From assembly GCF_900103545.1 (NCBI RefSeq), contig NZ_FNHH01000001.1, positions 186,001-250,000 on the forward strand: 64,000 nucleotides of DNA, written 5' to 3'. The number at the start of each line of letters is the position of its first letter. Within the stretch, counting starts at the first letter, position 1. Positions 17,348 to 24,840 of this stretch are shown one piece after another. The position numbers were made by a program, and so were the translations under genes. The stretch comes from Daejeonella rubra (GTDB lineage: Bacteria > Bacteroidota > Bacteroidia > Sphingobacteriales > Sphingobacteriaceae). The notes beneath the pieces were generated by a model, which searched no databases, was not told the DNA's origin, and worked only from the letters and a program-made list of their open reading frames with translations.

Positions 17348-17761
17348 TCACTTTCCCTCCATTTTTAGGCGCTGACTGGCCGGAATTGGCAGAGATCTAT
17401 TAGTTTTATAATCAAAAGTAACGCAAAGGGTCTGCCCGGTAGTGCAGATCTCTTCCTTTCCATCAACTATTTTCACTATAATATAGTCAAGATCAAAACT
17501 GCTTGTTCCAATTCTGGATGTCCTTACATAGGTATATATTTCGTCCGTTAAGATTATAGGTTTTAAATAATCTACGATCGATCGTCTGATTATTATACCC
17601 ACCGAGTCCCAGTCCCATTCTATCACCTCTTCCCAATAAGATGATCGGGCGATCTCAAAATAGGTGAGATAAATGGCATTGTTTACATGTCCAAATGCAT
17701 CGATATCTGCAAACCGTATTGGGATTAATGTTTTGTACTGAAACCCATCGACTTTATTCAT
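17348..17761 (-). CDS. acyl-CoA thioesterase, 4HBT hotdog family
   Basis: A 137-residue single-hotdog thioesterase of the YbgC/4-hydroxybenzoyl-CoA type. The active-site motif RFADIDAFGHVNNAIYLTYFE at about residues 17-37 keeps the catalytic Asp and HVNN. The rest follows the family pattern (RRSIVDYLKPIILTDEIYTYV). It hydrolyses acyl-CoA thioesters in the cytosol; chain length unknown. Convergent with the GlcD-like oxidase and divergent from hsp20. Confidence 0.9.
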   Translation of the reverse strand: MNKVDGFQYKTLIPIRFADIDAFGHVNNAIYLTYFEIARSSYWEEVIEWDWDSVGIIIRRSIVDYLKPIILTDEIYTYVRTSRIGTSSFDLDYIIVKIVDGKEEICTTGQTLCVTFDYKTNRSLPIPASQRLKMEGK

Positions 17762-17881
17762 ATGACTAATTGTCGTTAATTTTTAATTTAATATGCCAAA
17801 TTGGCTTTTTTAGATTGATTTTTGTTGTGGATTTTGCACTGGTATTGGGATTGATAATATGGATTTAAAACCATTTTAAAA

Positions 17882-17889
17882 AAAGGAGG
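17882..17889 (+). promoter_or_regulatory. strong Shine-Dalgarno site of hsp20
   Basis: AAAGGAGG sits 7 bases before the ATG at 17897. Such canonical sites are rare in this window, so it suggests high translation of the heat-shock gene. Confidence 0.7.
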
Positions 17890-17896
17890 ATAAAAT

Positions 17897-18346
17897 ATGA
17901 CACTCGTAAAATTTGCAAAAGGAAACACAAATAAAGGATTTAATTCTGCTTACAATGATGTATTCGAATCGTTTTTTAATGCCGATCAATTACTTTCAAA
18001 AAGCGCTGTCAATCGTATTCCTGCTGTAAATATAGCAGAAAATGAGAATGAATTTCAAATTGAAATTGCTGCACCCGGTTTGAATAAGGAGGATTTTAAA
18101 ATAAATCTGGAAAAGGATCAATTAAGTGTTTCTGCAGGTAAACAGGAGGAGAATCAAGAAGTGATCGGGAATAAAAAATATAACAGACGGGAATACAATT
18201 ATTCAGTATTTTCCAGGAACTTCACTTTGCCTGATACCGCTGACTCAAATAAGATACATGCTGAATACAAGAATGGAATTTTATTCATACATATCTCCAA
18301 AAAAGAAGAGTTAAAAATCCAATCCAGAGAGATCTCTATTGGATAA
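17897..18346 (+). CDS. small heat shock protein, Hsp20/alpha-crystallin
   Basis: ATP-independent holdase chaperone of 149 residues in the cytosol. The alpha-crystallin domain runs from about residue 42 (RIPAVNIAENENEF) to the end, including IEIAAPGLNKEDFKI, the RREYNYSVFSRNFTLPD strand and the A-x-x-x-n-G-I-L motif (AEYKNGILFIHI) near 125. The N-terminal arm is short. A canonical Shine-Dalgarno site precedes it and a strong terminator follows, so it is a single-gene unit. No CIRCE or other heat-shock operator is recognised upstream. Confidence 0.95.
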   Translation: MTLVKFAKGNTNKGFNSAYNDVFESFFNADQLLSKSAVNRIPAVNIAENENEFQIEIAAPGLNKEDFKINLEKDQLSVSAGKQEENQEVIGNKKYNRREYNYSVFSRNFTLPDTADSNKIHAEYKNGILFIHISKKEELKIQSREISIG

Positions 18347-18371
18347 GCACGGTTAATTATAAATCAAAATT

Positions 18372-18400
18372 AAGGCAACCACTGATCTGGTTGCCTTTTC
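18372..18400 (+). terminator. intrinsic terminator of hsp20
   Basis: Perfect 10-bp stem AAGGCAACCA / TGGTTGCCTT, 6-base loop, followed by TTCTGTTT. Located 26 bases after the stop. Confidence 0.85.
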
Positions 18401-18446
18401 TGTTTCTAAATTACAGCATAAAGCACAAAAATTGTAATTTTACACC

Positions 18447-19757
18447 ATGCCGAGAGAAATTTTAGAGAATAAGAGGAAAGCCCTTAAGATAAATTTGGAT
18501 GATGCGATATATGGAACATTTGCTGAGATAGGAGCGGGGCAGGAGGTTGCCAGAAATTTTTTTACTGCCGGCGCAGCTTCAGGTACCATTGCCAAGACCA
18601 TGTCGGCCTATGATATGGTCTTCAGTAATTCTATATACGGGACTGAGGAATCTGGCAGGTATGTGTCAGAGTCCAGGCTCGATAAAATGATCCAGCATGA
18701 ATTTGAGCTTTTATCTGAGCGCTTAAACGGGCCAAAATATTCAGGTAAAACTTTCTTTGCATTTGCTGATACGGTAACAACTCTTAATTTCAATAAAACA
18801 AATGACCCGCATGGCTGGCTTGGTATACGGTTTCAGCTGACGCCGGGTGGTGAGCCAAATGACATTGTTTTTCATGTCAGGTTATTGGATAGCGATTCTA
18901 GTTTACAGCAAAATGTGCTGGGGATATTGGGTGTGAACCTTGTTTATGCTGCGTATTATTATCATGATAATATTCAATACATGATCGAATCGCTGGTTGA
19001 TAATTTAACTATTGGTTCAGTTGAAATCGATCTTATCAGTTTGAGCGGACCACAATTTAAAAATGCTAACGACAGGCTTGTTAATCTGTATCTGATCGCA
19101 AAAGGATTTTCAGGAGCAGCTATTTTTGACAAGGATGGACAAGCTCGTCAATCAAAAGATGTGCTTTATAAAAAGGATGTTATGATCTTGCGTACGAAGT
19201 TCGGACAAAGGTCAACACCCAATTTTGATCTCTTCAATAGAGCAGTTGAACAATTTAAGCGTACTCAGAAGGTTAACGATAAAAACATCATCGTGATGAT
19301 CGAGGTTCTTATGACCAATTTTCTTGATGATAAATCTGAACTTGGAAATGTTGAGCTTGAAAATTTTGCAAAACGGGCAGAAGAACTATGTGCGACAGGT
19401 AATTATGTAATTGTATCGGATTTTACTCGTAATCACAAGCTTGCTCAGTTTCTTTCAAGGTGTAACCCTAAAAGTGTTGGTATTTCAACAAATATTGCCA
19501 ACCTTAAGAATATTTTCAATTCTAAAAATTACAGCGAAAATTATACGGATGAACTTTTAGCCTATATCAGCGACTTGTTCAGTAAAAATGTGAAGCTTTA
19601 CGCCTATCCTTACCTTGATAAGAAGAATAATCAGATCATTACCACCCGAAATATGCCGGTTTCTACCGAAGCCAAACATTTGTTTGAATTCCTGATCCAG
19701 AATGGTTATATCCTGGATATTGATGAATATGATACCAAATTTGTAAAAACGGTATAA
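18447..19757 (+). CDS. conserved 436-residue protein of unknown function
   Basis: Soluble protein without signal or TM segments. The N-terminus (REILENKRKALKINLDDAIYGTFAEIGAGQEVARNFF) and segments such as AGAASGTIAKTMSAYDM, SRLDKMIQHEFELL, HGWLGIRFQL and LGVLGVNLVYAAYY match, from memory, a widely conserved family in Bacteroidota and some other phyla whose database names conflict (nicotinate-nucleotide adenylyltransferase, TonB-dependent receptor). Neither name is supported here: there is no HxGH nucleotidyltransferase motif, no plug or barrel and no signal. The family's frequent occurrence and strong conservation suggest a core cytosolic role. Monocistronic between hsp20 and yajQ. Confidence 0.85.
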   Translation: MPREILENKRKALKINLDDAIYGTFAEIGAGQEVARNFFTAGAASGTIAKTMSAYDMVFSNSIYGTEESGRYVSESRLDKMIQHEFELLSERLNGPKYSGKTFFAFADTVTTLNFNKTNDPHGWLGIRFQLTPGGEPNDIVFHVRLLDSDSSLQQNVLGILGVNLVYAAYYYHDNIQYMIESLVDNLTIGSVEIDLISLSGPQFKNANDRLVNLYLIAKGFSGAAIFDKDGQARQSKDVLYKKDVMILRTKFGQRSTPNFDLFNRAVEQFKRTQKVNDKNIIVMIEVLMTNFLDDKSELGNVELENFAKRAEELCATGNYVIVSDFTRNHKLAQFLSRCNPKSVGISTNIANLKNIFNSKNYSENYTDELLAYISDLFSKNVKLYAYPYLDKKNNQIITTRNMPVSTEAKHLFEFLIQNGYILDIDEYDTKFVKTV

Positions 19758-19838
19758 GGGGAAGTGAATGTTGATGGTAAAAATTAATTTTTATTGGTGA
19801 TCACTTATTTCTGAAAAATATTGATTTCCAATATTCTA

Positions 19839-20330
19839 TTAATTCCTCATATTAATATACTGAAGTGGTTGCCCGAAATCTTCGCTTCGGCAAAGAGAAA
19901 TAACTGCCTGCAGATCGTCAATTTTTTTGCCCTGAACCCTTAATTGGTCATCCATGATCGAAGCCTGAACTTTTATACCACTGTCTTTTATCTTTTTGAC
20001 GATTTTTTTTGCTACTTCTTTATCAATTCCTTCTTTGATCTTAATTTCTTTCCGAAGCATATTTCCGGAGGCATATTCTTCCTTTCCAAGGTCCATGCTT
20101 CCAGGATCAAGGCTATGTTTTACCATGCGCGAAATGATTGCATCCTGAATAGCCTTTAAGCGCATATCATTTTCAGTTACGATCGTAATTTCATTGGATT
20201 TTTTATCGAGTTCAATTGTGCTTTTGGAATCGTTGAAGTCATAACGATTAAGGATCTCTTTTTTTGCTGTATTTATTGCGTTGTCGAGGGTCTGTCCGTC
20301 AATCTTACTTACTATATCAAATGTTGGCAT
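19839..20330 (-). CDS. yajQ: YajQ family nucleotide-binding protein
   Basis: A 163-residue member of the YajQ/UPF0234 family, with two ferredoxin-like folds; characterised members bind cyclic di-GMP or GTP/ATP. The family start MPTFDIVSKID gives the ATG at 20330; an upstream ATG (20393) adds 21 unrelated residues. Other landmarks are NRYDFNDSKSTIELD, ITIVTENDMRLKAIQD, KEIKIKEGIDKEVAKKI and the C-terminal RSEDFGQPLQYINMRN. Bacteroidota usually make little or no cyclic di-GMP, so the ligand here is uncertain. Divergent from the histone-like gene. Confidence 0.95.
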   Translation of the reverse strand: MPTFDIVSKIDGQTLDNAINTAKKEILNRYDFNDSKSTIELDKKSNEITIVTENDMRLKAIQDAIISRMVKHSLDPGSMDLGKEEYASGNMLRKEIKIKEGIDKEVAKKIVKKIKDSGIKVQASIMDDQLRVQGKKIDDLQAVISLCRSEDFGQPLQYINMRN

Positions 20331-20410
20331 AATTATTATTCTATTGGTAAAACAAAGATTAGTTAATATATTTAAATAATTGCAAAAATACAAGCATTAA
20401 CAGAAAGATC

Positions 20411-20995
20411 ATGAAAGCAAATAAAACAAAAACATCCGTAAAAGCTGATAAAAAAACAGCTAAACAGGTCGTTAAAAAGGAGTTGGAAACTTCTATTACC
20501 AATAAATTTTTAGAAGCATTAAAAAGTTTGGGTCATGATGCTGATAAGTTTTCAAAAGACATCAAAAAGACGAGTAAAGATCTTGCTAAAAAACTTGCAA
20601 AAAAATATAATGAAGTAAAAGTTGCAGTTGAAGAGAAGCTGGATAGTACACCCAAATCCATTAAAATTAAAAAGATTAAAAGACCAATAACCATTTCAAC
20701 CAAGTCTTCCGTATCTTCTGTTAAAAAAGCTGCTCCGGTTAAATCTAAGGCGGTAAAAAAGAATGCTCCTGAAGTAGTAAAGCCTTCAGCAACTAAGAGT
20801 TCTGTTGCGGTAGTAAAGAAAACCACTAAGGCTCCTGTTAATTCTAAAGTGGCTGCAACTAAATCCACTGCAGTTAAAACAACTGCGGTTACTGCAAAAA
20901 AGACAAGTACTGCAAAGCCTGCCATAAGCAAGGTTCAGGCAACTGTTTCTGTAGCAACTGATGTAACTAAAACTGAAGACATTACTTCAAAGTAA
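20411..20995 (+). CDS. histone H1-like Lys/Ala-rich protein
   Basis: A 194-residue, extremely basic protein. Residues 1-95 are lysine-rich with a likely helical segment (TNKFLEALKSLGHDADKFSKDIKKTSKDLAKKL). From about residue 96 the sequence is low complexity, made of Lys, Ala, Val, Thr, Ser and Pro in KKA, TKS and VKK-like units, like eukaryotic H1 tails and chlamydial Hc1/Bordetella BpH1 proteins. Such proteins bind DNA or RNA nonspecifically and compact nucleoids. Divergent from yajQ and just upstream of ppk1, from which it is separated by a hairpin. Homology by composition only. Confidence 0.75.
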   Translation: MKANKTKTSVKADKKTAKQVVKKELETSITNKFLEALKSLGHDADKFSKDIKKTSKDLAKKLAKKYNEVKVAVEEKLDSTPKSIKIKKIKRPITISTKSSVSSVKKAAPVKSKAVKKNAPEVVKPSATKSSVAVVKKTTKAPVNSKVAATKSTAVKTTAVTAKKTSTAKPAISKVQATVSVATDVTKTEDITSK

Positions 20996-21052
20996 TAAGT
21001 TCATTAACATCTGGCAACAGACTTAACGAGAACTTAATATTTAATTAATATT

Positions 21053-21060
21053 TATTTTTG
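21053..21060 (+). promoter_or_regulatory. -7 box of ppk1
   Basis: TATTTTTG matches TAnnTTTG. Transcription from it would begin around 21066, right at the base of the hairpin 21067-21096, giving a leader of about 44 bases that is mostly hairpin. No clear -33. Confidence 0.45.
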
Positions 21061-21066
21061 ATTTTT

Positions 21067-21102
21067 ACAGTCCCGTTCTCCAGGAAACGGGACTGTTTAT
21101 TT
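21067..21102 (+). terminator. hairpin with U-rich tail between the H1-like gene and ppk1
   Basis: Perfect 11-bp stem ACAGTCCCGTT / AACGGGACTGT with 8-base loop, then TTATTTTT. It has the form of an intrinsic terminator for the H1-like gene, yet ends only about 8 bases before the ppk1 ATG at 21110 and would also be the 5' leader of ppk1 mRNA. Confidence 0.75.
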
Positions 21103-21109
21103 TTACTAA

Positions 21110-23164
21110 ATGCCTAAAAATATTCCGCTTATAAATCGAGAGGTTAGCTGGTTATCGTTTAACGACCGGGTATTGCAGGAAGCGGCCGATAAATCTGTTC
21201 CTCTGGTTGAACGCATTCGCTTTCTGGCTATTTTTTCTTCAAATCTTGATGAATTTTATCGTGTCAGAGTTGCTACTCTTAACAGACTTTCAAGTTTAAA
21301 TACTAAGTCAAAGGAATTGTTGGGTTTTAACCCCCGTAAAATATTAAATGAGATTAAGAATATTGTCGTCCGTCAGGAACGCAAATTTAATCATCAGTAT
21401 AAGGATGTTATTCTCAAAGAACTTGAGCAGCAAAAAATATTTATAATAAACGAAAAGCAATTAAATGTTTCGCGTGGTTTATATGTCAAGAAATATTTCA
21501 GAGAGAAGGTGCTTTCAACACTGGTCCCTGTGATGATAGATAAAAATGAACCATTTCCTGAACTTAAGGATCGCGCCATTTATTTTTTTGTTAGGCTCGT
21601 TCAGAATAAGAATATAGAGAAATCGAGATTAGCATTGATCGAAATTCCTACCGATGGATCAAACCGGTTCTTAGTGCTTCCGGAAACTAATAATTTAAAG
21701 TTTATTACATTGATCGATGATATCATCAGATATTGTCTGGATGATATATTCTTTATTTTTAATTACGATCAGATAGAATCTTATTCTATACAGCTCACCC
21801 GGGATGCAGAGCTCGACCTTGATAAGCATGTTAGTGATAAGTTCATTGAAGCATTAACCAAAAGCCTGAATAAAAGGGGCAAGGGAAGACCAATGCGTTT
21901 ATTATATGATAAGGAAATGCCTTTGGATATGCTTAAATATTTGGTTGATAAACTCGATTTAAGCACAGACGGACTTATTCCGGGAAACCGATATCATAAT
22001 TTTAAGGATTTTATAAGTTTCCCCAATGTAGGCGGTCAGGATCTTGAGTATCCCAAAATGCCTGCACTTCCTGTTCAGGATCTCTCCAGTATGAGCAGTA
22101 TATTTGCGCAGATCGCTAAGAGGGATTATCTTATTAATTTACCGTACCAATCGTTTGATTATATCATCCACTTTTTAAGGGAAGCTGCCATTGATCCTAA
22201 GGTTAAAGAGATCAGTATTACTTTATACCGCTTAGCAGAAAACTCTAGGGTAATACATGCATTGATCAATGCTGCAAAAAATGGGAAGAAGGTATATTGC
22301 TTATTGGAACTTAAAGCAAGATTCGATGAGCAGGCTAATATTTACTGGACGAAAAGGCTAGAAGAGGAAGGAGTGAGTGTCAATTACGGAATACTTGACT
22401 ATAAGGTTCATTCAAAAATCTGTCTTGTGAGAAGGCATGAAAGGGGGAAGGATGTTTACTATGCAAACCTTGCTACCGGTAATTTTAATGAAAAGACAGC
22501 TGGATTATATTGTGACCATAGTCTTTTTACTGCTAAACCACAGATTACAGATGAACTGGTAAAATTATTTGAAGGATTACAAACACAGACCTTTTATAAG
22601 GGGTATAAGTATCTGATAGTTTCTCCGCTTGAGAGCAGGCAAAAGTTAAACAATCTGATCGATCATGAAATCGAAAATTCCAGGGCGGGGAAGATAGCTT
22701 ATATTACATTAAAGATGAACAGTTTAACCGATGAAGAGGTAATCACTAAACTTTATGAGGCTAATAATGCAGGGGTTAAGATTAAACTGATCATTCGGGG
22801 TATGTGCAGCCTTGTTCCCGGTGTAGCGGGATTCAGTGATAAAATAGAAGTATTCAGTATTATTGACCGGTTTCTTGAACATGCGAGAGTTTGGATTTTC
22901 GCAAATTCAGGAACAGAAAAAGTGTATCTTACCTCTGCAGATTTAATGGCCCGTAATCTGGATCATCGTGTTGAGGTGGGTTTCCCTATTCTTGATCAGG
23001 AAGTAAAGTCAGAGATCCTTAAAATTATTGATATTCAATTAAAGGATAATTCAAAGGCCAGAGAAATTAATCAGCTAAATAATAATCGTTATCGCAAAAC
23101 TGGAACTAAGGTTGCAAGCAGGGCCCAGACAGATATCTATGCCTATTTAAAATATAAGAAATAA
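21110..23164 (+). CDS. ppk1: polyphosphate kinase 1
   Basis: Reversibly polymerises the ATP gamma-phosphate into inorganic polyphosphate. The 684-residue protein has the N domain with NREVSWLSFNDRVLQEA (residues 9-25) and SSNLDEFYRVRV (43-54), and both catalytic histidines in their usual contexts: His434 in DYKVHSKICLVRR, the phosphorylated residue, and His591 in DRFLEHARVWIF, matching E. coli His435 and His592. The ppx gene begins 4 bases after the stop, forming the classical polyP synthesis/degradation pair. Confidence 0.97.
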   Translation: MPKNIPLINREVSWLSFNDRVLQEAADKSVPLVERIRFLAIFSSNLDEFYRVRVATLNRLSSLNTKSKELLGFNPRKILNEIKNIVVRQERKFNHQYKDVILKELEQQKIFIINEKQLNVSRGLYVKKYFREKVLSTLVPVMIDKNEPFPELKDRAIYFFVRLVQNKNIEKSRLALIEIPTDGSNRFLVLPETNNLKFITLIDDIIRYCLDDIFFIFNYDQIESYSIQLTRDAELDLDKHVSDKFIEALTKSLNKRGKGRPMRLLYDKEMPLDMLKYLVDKLDLSTDGLIPGNRYHNFKDFISFPNVGGQDLEYPKMPALPVQDLSSMSSIFAQIAKRDYLINLPYQSFDYIIHFLREAAIDPKVKEISITLYRLAENSRVIHALINAAKNGKKVYCLLELKARFDEQANIYWTKRLEEEGVSVNYGILDYKVHSKICLVRRHERGKDVYYANLATGNFNEKTAGLYCDHSLFTAKPQITDELVKLFEGLQTQTFYKGYKYLIVSPLESRQKLNNLIDHEIENSRAGKIAYITLKMNSLTDEEVITKLYEANNAGVKIKLIIRGMCSLVPGVAGFSDKIEVFSIIDRFLEHARVWIFANSGTEKVYLTSADLMARNLDHRVEVGFPILDQEVKSEILKIIDIQLKDNSKAREINQLNNNRYRKTGTKVASRAQTDIYAYLKYKK

Positions 23165-23168
23165 TACA

Positions 23169-24050
23169 TTGAGATACGCCGCAATAGATATAGGATCGAA
23201 TGCTGTCAGACTGTTAATAGCTGATATAAAGCAAAATGGTAAAACTTTTTCATTCAAAAAGAATACACTTATCCGTGTGCCCTTACGATTAGGGGATGAT
23301 GCATTTCTCGATCAGGAAATTTCAGCCAAAAAGATCGAGGAGCTGTTAAAGACTATGGTCGCTTTTCGAAATTTGATCGATGTTTATAAGGTTAGCGATT
23401 ACATGGCTTGTGCCACTTCGGCTATGCGGGAAGCAGTAAATGGTTCTTCAATAGTTTCTCTGATAAAGTCAGAAGCAGGGATCGATTTAGAGATCGTTGA
23501 AGGTCAAAGGGAAGCCAATATCATTTATGCCAGTCATATTGAGGAGAGTTTGGATCGCAAAAAGAACTACTTATACATTGATGTTGGTGGAGGAAGTACA
23601 GAACTTTCAGTTTTCAGTAAGGGAGAAATGATTGCCTCACGTTCATTTAACCTTGGTGGGATCAGGATCCTGGATAATCAGGATAAGGATGAAACATGGG
23701 CAGAAATGAAGGAATGGGTTAAGCATCAGGCTCAGGCAAATAAAAATCTTTCAGGTATTGGTACTGGAGGGAATATTAACAGGTTATTTAAAATGGCCGA
23801 CCAAAAGGATGGAACAGCAGTTACTTTTTTGAAACTAAAGTCATTATATGATTACCTTAATTCGTTTTCATTAAAAGACAGGATCAATGTATTGGGGCTT
23901 AATCAGGATAGGGCAGACGTAATTATTCCTGCTTCTGAAATTTATCTGAGTGTTATGAAATGGGGTGGTGTAAAGCAAATATTTGTCCCCAGGGTTGGCC
24001 TTGTTGATGGAATAATTCAGCTTTTAATAGATAAAAACTTCCCCGAATAG
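23169..24050 (+). CDS. Ppx/GppA family exopolyphosphatase, TTG start
   Basis: Hydrolyses terminal phosphates from polyphosphate (or pppGpp in GppA). The 293-residue protein covers the ASKHA fold: YAAIDIGSNAVRLLIAD at residues 3-19 (phosphate 1), YMACATSAMREAVNG, and the second phosphate loop LYIDVGGGSTELSVF near 135-149, then GTGGNINRL. It lacks the HD-type C-terminal domain of E. coli Ppx, as is usual for the 300-residue group. The only plausible start is TTG at 23169: the reading frame upstream contains no ATG or GTG before the ppk1 stop, and it puts the family motif at the N-terminus. Confidence 0.92.
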   Translation: MRYAAIDIGSNAVRLLIADIKQNGKTFSFKKNTLIRVPLRLGDDAFLDQEISAKKIEELLKTMVAFRNLIDVYKVSDYMACATSAMREAVNGSSIVSLIKSEAGIDLEIVEGQREANIIYASHIEESLDRKKNYLYIDVGGGSTELSVFSKGEMIASRSFNLGGIRILDNQDKDETWAEMKEWVKHQAQANKNLSGIGTGGNINRLFKMADQKDGTAVTFLKLKSLYDYLNSFSLKDRINVLGLNQDRADVIIPASEIYLSVMKWGGVKQIFVPRVGLVDGIIQLLIDKNFPE

Positions 24051-24062
24051 GTAAATGCGGTT

Positions 24063-24692
24063 TTAAGAAGCAACGATCTTTTTTGAACCTACCCAGATAA
24101 AATAAGTGATAACAGGTGCCATAACTACATCCATAGTGTAATGAACGTGCTGCAGAAGCACAGCTATTCCTATTATTATCGTAGCTAATAAAGCCAGAAT
24201 TTTATCTGTTCTTTTCTTTAGGCATAAGAACATCAGGAACATTGCGGCTGTATGGCCAGAGAAAAACAGGTCTTTAGTTATGAATTTAGGCCCATAGAAA
24301 TGATTGCTAATTGGATCATGAATGGGAATTAAATCAGCTGGAGCGTTTAGAGGGATAAGGCCAATAGACACGAACCGTGAAAGATTAATTAGGATAAAGC
24401 CCCAGAGAAAGGTCAGAAATATATTAGGATCCTGCTTAAATCTGCTGAAAGTTAATAAGGTCATAGACCAGATTACAATGAAAATAAATAAGGATAGGTC
24501 ATAAGAAGGAAGCCATGCCAGCAAATAATCATTGAAACTGATGCCATTTCTCTGTTCTATTGCCTGATAAAAAAATGGCAGTGATAATAAAATAAAAGAG
24601 ATTAGGATTAATCCGGTTATACATTTTTTTCTGTAATCAGAAGATTGCCAGTTACTTTTCCATACTCCGACAGCAGCTCTTTGTTCAGACAT
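24063..24692 (-). CDS. PAP2 superfamily protein resembling sphingomyelin synthase
   Basis: A 209-residue membrane protein with about six hydrophobic segments. The motif FFSGHT at residues 143-148 and HYTMDVV at 184-190 reproduce the catalytic H-H-D triad of sphingomyelin synthases (H147, H184, D188; His and Asp four apart as in SMS1), matching the PAP2_C subgroup and not general KxxxxxxRP-type PAP2 phosphatases. Family members transfer headgroups between diacylglycerol-linked phospholipids and ceramide. Sphingobacteria make ceramide-based lipids, so a headgroup transferase is plausible. Substrate is inference. Converges with ppx, 12 bases apart. Confidence 0.82.
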   Translation of the reverse strand: MSEQRAAVGVWKSNWQSSDYRKKCITGLILISFILLSLPFFYQAIEQRNGISFNDYLLAWLPSYDLSLFIFIVIWSMTLLTFSRFKQDPNIFLTFLWGFILINLSRFVSIGLIPLNAPADLIPIHDPISNHFYGPKFITKDLFFSGHTAAMFLMFLCLKKRTDKILALLATIIIGIAVLLQHVHYTMDVVMAPVITYFIWVGSKKIVAS

Positions 24693-24714
24693 CTATTATT
24701 TTTTTTAAAGCGAG

Positions 24715-24722
24715 CAAAGGTA
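24715..24722 (-). promoter_or_regulatory. -7 box of SMS-like gene
   Basis: TACCTTTG on the minus strand matches TAnnTTTG, 22 bases before the ATG at 24692. No -33 element identified. Confidence 0.4.
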
Positions 24723-24840
24723 CAAGTTTAAATTTTTATCAGGAAAATAAATAGTGTAGTTCATGAAATTTAATTAGGATTTGATTGCTAAGAGCGTCTT
24801 GTTTCTGATTTTTATTATATAATCAGTAAGTCTATTCTCG

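Noticed and set aside
20533..20931. 132-residue ORF opposite the H1-like gene
   Set aside because: Antisense shadow of Lys/Ala-rich codons (gives Val/Leu/Phe-rich sequence); no independent support.
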